A stretch of DNA of 64,000 bases, from NCBI GenBank assembly GCA_016647705.1, contig CM028326.1, positions 620,001-684,000 of the forward strand, written 5' to 3'. The position numbers and the translations under genes were made by a program. Shown in pieces: positions 56,679 through 64,000 of the stretch. The DNA is from Eucommia ulmoides (taxonomy: Eukaryota > Streptophyta > Magnoliopsida > Garryales > Eucommiaceae). Each line of letters opens with the position of its first letter. Positions within the stretch are counted from its first letter, which is position 1. The notes beneath the pieces are model-generated. The model had not been told where the DNA came from. It saw nothing but the letters and a program-made list of their open reading frames with translations, and ran no database searches.

Positions 56679-59585
56679 TCAATCATAGGGATTCCTGAAA
56701 CTCTTGAGAAGATCCGGGATGTCGTATCCGAGCATGTCGTCCACAGATTGTATCATTTTAGGTTTCAGCTTCTCAAATTTATCTATGCTGTATCCACTCA
56801 ATATCTCTCTGAAGTGCTCAATGTTTGGAAAATCGCCTGCCGGTAAATGGTGCTCCCTTTGAACCTGTCAAAAATCGATTAAATGTTACAAGTGAAAATC
56901 GCGTCAAGAATAGCGTCTTTGCTGAGAGAGAGAGAGAGACTACTTTAGCAAATTCATCGGGGAGATTGTCGATGAGTCTCTGCTGAGTCTTTGCTTTGCC
57001 CATCATTGCCGGCATCTCCTTCTTGAGATGGCTGATAATATAAGCATGAATCTTAGCAGCTCTTGCCCGCTTCACAAACTCGTTAATCTACATAAACATA
57101 ATGCTTAATTTACTCTTCCGTTTTGAAAAATAGAAAGAAAACTCACTGTATATTATATATATATAGAGAGAGAGATATAGAGGGAGAAACCCACTCGACG
57201 ATCACAAGCCTTCTTTGGAATGTCTTTCAAATCGGAAAGAAGGTCTTCCTGTTCTTTCTCAAAAAGTTCTGCACCAATAGGACCAACAGCAGCAGCGTTT
57301 ATAGGCTTATCATTAAACGAGCTGCCAAAGACAAAAACATAGAAAACCCCGAGTACTAAATTACTTCAGCTCTATTCGAGCCCATAATTTTTATATTACT
57401 GATAAAGAATTATTAAGGAAACCAAATGCAAACCGAACTTCAGAGTTGCAAAAGAAAAAAAAATTGTAAAGAACAAATGTATTACCCAATATATACACGC
57501 ATGACTTCAGGGGTATTGAGAACTTTCCCTAGAGACCACATCAACGCTCCATAAACCCGCATTAGCTGCATTTAAAGACAATAACAGTTAAACAAACCAA
57601 ACGACTAGCAACCGAAATGCACACGAAGGTCAATGTTGAGAGAGAGAAACTTCATTACTTGTTGGGTATCAACTTGATCGGCTTTGTTCAAGACTACGCG
57701 TATCTTGTCATCATGACCTCGTAACGATGAAATGACACGTTTGAATTCATCACTGATATCAAGCTTGTGGGGATCAAACAAGAGGAGAATGAGGTCGCAT
57801 TTTGCTGCAAACCATGATGTTACTCCAGTGAAATCATAGCTCCTTTGTGTTCGTTGCTTCTCTCCTGATAAAACTCCTGGAGTATCCACAAAGGTAATGT
57901 GCTCCAGCAGCTTGAGACAAACAAGACAAACAACAATTTATTTCAATGAAGCATGTCAGCATGCTAGATGACACAAAGTTCTCAATAGGTTTAAAGATAA
58001 TAACTCACAGGATGTGGCATTTGAGAACACTCAAATTTTGACAAAAATGCAGTTCCAAAAGTTGTCAGACCACTGTATGGCATATCTGCCTGAACAGCAA
58101 CTGTATTCCCTGGAATACTTCTCTCGTCAGGTCCATTCTGTATTGGAGAACATGTAATTAGTAAAAACTAATGAACAGGACTTTAAAGATTGAGCACTAA
58201 TGAAAACAAGTAACACAGGACATAGAGAGAGAGAGTACAGAAAAGGAGTTGTCAATTGATCAAACAAAAAAACAACCAAGAATCAAAGAGAAACACAAGA
58301 ACAGTTGACTTATGCAACTGGAATCTCAGAATTGCCACTTTTAAGTAAAGAAGTAAGTATTCGGACAAGAAAACAATTGTCTGATTAGGAGAAACGTATG
58401 AACAAATCTCAAAATGAAATCACCCAAGACAGCGAAATATATTTTCATGCATCCAAAATATTTTAGGAGGCATTCACATTTGTATATTTAATTGCACACC
58501 ACAAAGTCATGCATTTTTCTTAATAAGCAGATAGACATGACCAGGCATGATTAGGGAAATATCAGTTTTTTTCATGCTAACTACCACTTTATGGATAATG
58601 ATTTGAATGGTGTGTTTGATCTCCAAAACAATCAATCTGAAGCTTGCATAGAATGAAATACATACCTTAGTTCTCTACGTACTATTTATAATATAGCCTT
58701 AGTCAAAATTGTCTAATAAAAGGTAAGAGTATAATCCGGTGTATACCATGACAACAACAAATCTGTCTGTGGTAGGCTCAGGTCCAATATGAGCACCTGT
58801 TACAAATGAAGATCTTAGTATAGTGGGGCATGTAGAGGTTTTTCCGGCACTTCGAGAGAGAGATACGGAGACAATGAGATAGAGAGAGTTTCTTGCCTGG
58901 ATAACTACTTCTGAGCAGATGTTTAATGAATGTTGTTTTCCCAGTGGAATATTGACCCAAAAGCATCACCATGGGTTTGGCATCAAAATCACTATTTGCC
59001 TGTTAAAAATAAAACAGTAGCCGCAATCATGCATCACTATTTCTTCATAAAAATATCACTCCATATATATTTTAAGCCAAAATCAACTCAAGAGTCCATT
59101 GAACCCTTTAATACGAGACAAATTGAGAACCGGATGCGCCACTCACTAACCAGTAAGGGAGATACAAAATCGTTAAAACGATATGTGACTTCTAATGGCT
59201 TCAGCTTTTGAACGTAGAGTTTCTTGAGGCCATCAACAATTGACGTCACAGAAGATAGAGATACCTGATGAGAAGCAAAGAATGGGAACCAGGAAAAATC
59301 ATCTTAGAAGCAAAGATAGGACAAGAAAACATAACAGACTAACACAGTTAAGACTTGAAAGTAAAGGTGGAAGATAGGAGTTTAAGGAGGGTAACAGAAC
59401 CTAGAACACAGTTTAATTAACAAGTCAAACAGAATAAAACCCCAAAACACAGTATATATGAAAAGGACTAAGCGTGTTCTCATGAAGTACTTTTCTATTG
59501 TTTTTTTGTTTTGCTTCTTCCAGATGAAGTACAGAAAGTAATAGAAAGAAAAGCGAGTCAAGTTCGTGTCTTCTTCTTCTTCTTC

Positions 59586-59617
<32 letters not shown>

Positions 59618-61836
59618 TGGTTGCAGCTGAAGAACCATGAGTCCACTTCTGCCTAGTGAGCTTCTTCCCTAACAATTAAACCAACTGAAATTACATATGT
59701 TAGAGGCTGAAAAGAGTCCTCAGACATGGATGTTACATGAGTTCCTAGAGTGTGACAACTTAAACTCATGTATCTGAATATCAGCCGTTACATAGTGTAA
59801 AGGTCCGTGTAAGTGGATTTGGCAAAATCCCCAGTTTCGCAAGAGTACAGTGGAAGCCCATCATAGTTACTAAATGCCTGTAATGACCCTATACAACTTT
59901 GAGATGTGTGAACATAACATGCTCGTGGTGGCTACCTCTGGTCTCTTACCTTGTCACTAGAATCCAGGACCACAATCAAAGGTGAGTGGTGACTGGTGAC
60001 TGGTGACTGGTGAGTCTCACATATGTTAACTGAAGCATCAAAACTATCATACAAGTGGAAGGGGCTACTCCATCCTTATCATATAATTATGAGTTGATTG
60101 GGCTTTTAACATGGCATGACAACAATATTACATAAATGAATCAAGTCCATAGTGACAGCAATCACAGCTCTGACCTTCTTCGCGGACTTTGAAGAAGTAA
60201 ACCAATTAGCTGATGGAGACGACTGCACTGGAGTACTACCTGGAAAAATGATGATTAGTGAACTTAAAGAGGGGAAAACGGACATTTGACATTTTATAAA
60301 CAATGAAACCAACTAACCATTCAGATCATTTTCACTTGTTTTAGGCAAACGCTTATTCTTCTGCGTATCATCAAAAAACAAGTTAATATATTCATAAACC
60401 AAAATTGAACCATAGGGAATAGATTTAGCATACTTACAGCTAATAGCACATCCAACCCCTCCATGACAGGAGGCGATATATTTTCAAAGTCAACTGCAAC
60501 AGATTATAATCATTTAACAAGAAGTAAGATCACAATTGGGAGAGAAAGCTTAAGAATGACTTAAATTGTGGAATTGAGGTTGCACTGAAACCACACGAAG
60601 CATGGCATATGAAAACAAAGCTGAGAGCAAGATGCTTACCATCAGCATTTAAAATATCACTGCTGAGCGGCTGGCCAGCTTGCGCCAAAGAAACCAACTA
60701 AAAAGTAGATGATATAATGATCAGCTCCTAGAAAATAGATCGTTAAAAAAGGAGAAAGAAAAACATATGAAGAAGTACTTGCCTGCATCGCCGTGACGAA
60801 CTCTTTGAAACCAAGAAAGCCCAGTCTTTTGGTATCTGCAATTGCCCAAACCTAAAGAAATAAGAAAACCACAAACGAGTGATGAAGAGAATAACTGAGA
60901 GCCATCCACGAGAACGCAATTAAATAAATGAAACACACCCACTAGCCCAATGCTCATTTTTCAGAAACAACGATTACAACATCAAGCACAATAATTCCCT
61001 ACGCAACCATGTAGGAGCTTGAGAATAAATTGAAAACAACATTGAAGCACATATATTGCAACAAATTCCTACGGTAAATTTCTGCTTGCATTCAAGTGTG
61101 GTTAATGTGCATATGCAATTTAAATACTAGCATACTAAAACATTGATAATTGTGCCATTTGAATCGGTGATTGTTTTTTCTTGTGGGGGGTGGGGAAGAC
61201 ACATAATAAATGAACAAACCGACTTTAATAACAATTTAGAAGGCAAACGTGCATAAAAAAGAGAAAAAATAGTGGCAAATATGCAACTCATCATCCGCAA
61301 AATTAGTATATACCCCAAACGTTAAGGAAACTGTTAACATGTTTAAACACTAAAAATTGAGTCCATCAATCCCATAGAATGATTATACCACATGAATTCC
61401 AGAAGTAGATTTCTTAAGGTTCAATCCATCTTTTGGTGATGCATCTCAATATAGATAAGTCATTCCTATGTAAAGTGTAGAATTATTACAATTTTATCAA
61501 CCAATGAGTGCTAGTGTGTGTATGTAATATAAATTGATGACTTAGGAGAGTAGCTTTTCTAATTTTTCGTCATGATTGAAAACCACAAGTGCTTCCCAGT
61601 CCTCCATTTTCTCTGTAGCCGAACAGCAAACAATGACAGAGAGAGCGCGATTGTGAGGAGGAAATGAAAACCTGCTTGAGATCTGGTCGAGGCAAGTTGG
61701 ACATTCCAAAGAATTTGATGGCATCACCTCCCGTAATGCGTCCATCTCCATCTAATCAAAATCAATGGATTGATGATTGAACAATTGATCGATTCACAAA
61801 TACTCCAGAATCATAAACAACCATATAAGAGCGCCG

Positions 61837-61873
<37 letters not shown>

Positions 61874-61962
61874 GAACCTGAATCAGAGTAATTGAACCAC
61901 TCCTGATAGATCTTCTGGTGCTCTTTGGAGCATCGACTGATCGGAGCGGAATCGATCTCCAT
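56679..61962 (-). CDS. EHD1: EHD1-type EH-domain dynamin-like ATPase (endocytic recycling)
   Basis: Sixteen exons on the minus strand: 61962-61878, 61751-61672, 60851-60783, 60697-60640, 60493-60438, 60360-60318, 60239-60175, 59264-59151, 58999-58897, 58796-58747, 58137-58009, 57910-57659, 57565-57486, 57321-57195, 57087-56944, 56864-56679. They join to 546 aa, as in Arabidopsis EHD1. Residues 1-105 form an EH domain with a canonical calcium loop at 27-38 (DSDGDGRITGGD). The G domain has a P-loop GQYSTGKTT (205-213), DTPG (293-296) and NKAD (359-362). The rest is the helical, membrane-remodelling part. As in other plant EHDs the EH domain is N-terminal. The protein works in endocytosis and recycling. 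Introns 3 and 9 have GC instead of GT donors (CAG|GCAAGT and CAG|GCAAGA). Confidence 0.95.
61837..61873. repeat. GT/GA microsatellite at the intron 1 donor of EHD1
   Basis: On the plus strand a GT run passes directly into a GA run. On the coding strand the intron starts GTTCC followed at once by CT and then AC repeats. Length changes here would alter sequence immediately inside a splice donor. Confidence 0.8.
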
Positions 61963-62274
61963 TCATTCAAAAACGGGGACTCGAACTGCTGCGCGGCTTC
62001 GTTTCAGATATTTTTTTTTTTTTTTATTTATTTGAAATATTTTTCTCTTGCGCGTTGATCGGGGAAAACAACAGGCGTTTTTGGCCGGAGTGTTTGTCTC
62101 CCAAATACGGCGTCGTAGTTTCGAGTTTACGCAATTAAACGAGTCGTTTTGAGGCGGCGAAGGGGTAAAAGCGACGTCGTATCTCTCCAGGAAGGACTGT
62201 TTGCTTTTGGTTTCGTCGGTCACGCTTTTGAGACTCCGGGGTCCAAAAAAGGAAGAAAAGTGGCAGTTTCTTCT

Positions 62275-62770
62275 AGGGGTGTTCAAAAACCCGCCCAACC
62301 CGTTGACCCGGCCCGAATCCGCATTGCATGAAAAAATTGAACCGCCCGGTTCGGAAGACGGGTGTTTATGTGTACTTTGAGATTTGTCAAATTGTACATT
62401 TGATTCTTCAAGTTTTACATTTATTTTAAAATTGAAAATAATAATAATTAAGGAAGGAGAATGAGTTATGTTCAGTACGTGATCATTAAATGAAAATATT
62501 TTTGTCATTTCGTTACTTCACTATACCTAAAATGTTTTCTCTTAAATTTTCTCTGACAACAATTTAGGCTTCTTTATCATTATTCAAACAGTTTTCACTC
62601 CAAAATCATTAATAATACTAAGTGAAAATGAGAACTGATGAAATTAAAAAAAAAAAAATCCTTGGTCGCATGTTTAGCACATTCAATTTTTCATCCAAAA
62701 TCATTAACAATGTTTTTAAAGATTGAAATGAATATAAAATTTGAAAGGGAAAATATAAATAAAGTTTGAT
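62275..62770. mobile_element. nested remnants: hAT-like end and a MITE copy
   Basis: TAGGGGTGTTCAAAAACCCG at 62275 followed by GACCCGGCCCGAATCC resembles the hAT-type ends at 3574 and 13257. From about 62360 to 62760 the sequence matches the 35638-35945 MITE, for example CATCCAAAATCATTAACAAT and GAAAGGGAAAAT. No target duplications were resolved. Confidence 0.45.
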
Positions 62771-62771
62771 T

Positions 62772-62915
62772 TTTCTGGCGAACACTCAGATAATTAAATC
62801 TTGAATACACCATACTAATGTACGAGAATATATTTTTAACATCGTTTGGGAATGATAATTAGACGTGATACGAGAAACTTGACCCAGATATATTTTATCG
62901 TAAAAACAAATGGAT
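62772..62915 (+). mobile_element. SINE family B, 3' part (copy 3)
   Basis: CTTGAATACACCATACTAAT and GATAATTAGACGTGATACG match the 3' body of the copies at 50055 and 50618. It ends ATTTTATCGTAAAAACAAA, like the tail of copy 2. The 5' polymerase III region is missing. Confidence 0.55.
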
Positions 62916-63552
62916 TCAATATATTCATGTAAACGCAGAGATACAAAGAATAAAAGGGCAAAGAAAAGAAAAGAAGATACAAATAAACAATGAAAAATAC
63001 AAAATAAATAAATAAAATAGTTCTTTCTCTCTCTCTATCTATACAGCCTCACTCTTCCCCTCTCTCTATCTCTCTCTTCAATGGCACTAAGAAATACCAA
63101 CTGTCTTGCCAAGCAACCAGAGGACCAAGGACAACTCTATACCAAATATGGTGTGAAGTGAGGTTCTGTCCAGCATGAATCCAAACACTGTTATCCCAGC
63201 TCTGTTGTTCTCAAAATATGTCACTACAAAAAAAAAAAAACAGAAACACAAATCTCATTTTCTTTTTTGTTCTCATAATAGAAAAACAGTTTGACAACAC
63301 TTTTTTGGGGGATGAAGTATCTACAAAATTCTTTGGGATATGTTCCCTTTTTTTTTTCATTTAATCGTTCTTTTATTATAACAGTAATGAAAAAGAGCAT
63401 TAACAAGGCAATTGAAACAAAACGAAATGAATGGTTCAGTTTTGAAACCGATCAAATGGTTTCTGTTACGATTTCGCTTTCAGAATTGAAAACCGAAGCA
63501 GATTTGTTTTTAATTTTGGATAGTAATCGTGAAACCGAATAACGTAACCATT

Positions 63553-63557
<5 letters not shown>

Positions 63558-63617
<60 letters not shown>
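63558..63617. repeat. AT microsatellite, about 60 bp
   Basis: An uninterrupted AT repeat of about 30 units lies inside the dispersed repeat at the right edge. It should be highly length-variable. Confidence 0.9.
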
Positions 63618-63620
<3 letters not shown>

Positions 63621-64000
63621 TTATTTTTTATTCATTTACACTTCTACTTCTAGTGTGTGTGTGTATATCATGTATGTATCTATTTACATTTTTACCCTAC
63701 TTTTTAGTTTTTGTTTTGTTTGCTTGTTTTTATTACATGTAACCGTGTTGGACTTTAAGTATATTTGAAATGTTTATTATAACAATTAATGACCTTTTGG
63801 TTCAAGTTTGATTTTATTTGGAATTTATATTTTACATTTTAGTTATATTTTTGTTCACAATTTTACGAACTCGCATTGCTAGAGAAAATCAATAAATATA
63901 TATATATAAAAAATACCTAACGTGTTTGCGATTTTGTGGTCTTGATTTTGGTTTTATAACAGTTTTGTTTTCGGTTTGGTAATACCTAATAATTTTGGTT

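Larger units (their letters stand above)
61963..64000. other. right-hand gene-free interval with EHD1 promoter and repeats
   Basis: The first few hundred bases should hold the EHD1 promoter and leader. Further right are the nested remnants, a SINE fragment, a CT-rich patch (63023-63075), a dispersed repeat like that in GrpE intron 1 (63420-64000) and a long AT microsatellite. Open frames here are compositional and no gene is supported. Confidence 0.5.

Overview
This window is nuclear DNA from a dicot plant. Every gene is split by AT-rich introns with GT-AG borders (two are GC-AG). The proteins match plant-specific families: the SYP5 syntaxins, PPX phosphatase, MAP65, chloroplast trigger factor and plant EHD1. 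Intergenic DNA is AT-rich and full of small transposons, as is normal for plants. The species cannot be named from the sequence. There are no operons, CRISPR arrays, bacterial genes or viral genes.

Layout, left to right: (1) 1148-1365 (-), first coding exon of an SYP51/SYP52-type syntaxin whose remaining exons lie beyond the left edge; (2) 6325-12214 (+), catalytic subunit of the PP4-type phosphatase PPX, 8 exons, 305 aa; (3) 15141-20259 (+), PHD-finger plus BAH-domain protein, 6 exons, 830 aa; (4) 21997-24987 (-), LIP5/VTA1, 6 exons, 411 aa; (5) 26212-29801 (-), MAP65-1, 9 coding exons, 582 aa; (6) 34315-41781 (-), chloroplast trigger factor TIG, 13 exons, 538 aa; (7) 43333-44963 (+), uncharacterised 187-aa plant protein, 3 exons; (8) 45392-48384 (-), mitochondrial GrpE, 6 exons, 328 aa; (9) 52090-54266 (+), GDSL esterase/lipase, 3 exons, 348 aa; (10) 54565-55100 (-), small SWIB-domain protein, 100 aa; (11) 56679-61962 (-), EHD1-type dynamin-like ATPase, 16 exons, 546 aa. 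All exon models were assembled by hand from reading frame, splice signals and family resemblance. Every junction keeps frame and every total length is close to the usual family length, so all ten complete genes look intact.

Functionally the genes are a housekeeping set: membrane traffic (SYP5, LIP5, EHD1), cytoskeleton (MAP65-1), phosphatase signalling (PPX), chromatin (PHD-BAH, SWIB) and organellar chaperones (TIG, GrpE). From memory of the Arabidopsis map, most of them lie close together, split between two duplicated segments on chromosomes 4 and 5. This window would then be a less reduced version of that ancestral block.

The accessory content is mobile DNA. I could define two complete TRIM retrotransposons (paired LTRs, primer-binding site, target duplications), a solo LTR with a perfect 6-bp duplication, a Mutator-like foldback element with a perfect 9-bp duplication, two hAT-type elements with 8-bp duplications, a TAA-flanked family whose members share ends but carry different interiors, and at least two tRNA-like SINE families. 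Introns of TIG alone hold seven insertions. I found no convincing undescribed multi-gene system. The best candidates for novelty are the uncharacterised 187-aa protein between two organellar chaperone genes and the shared-ends, different-interior transposon family.
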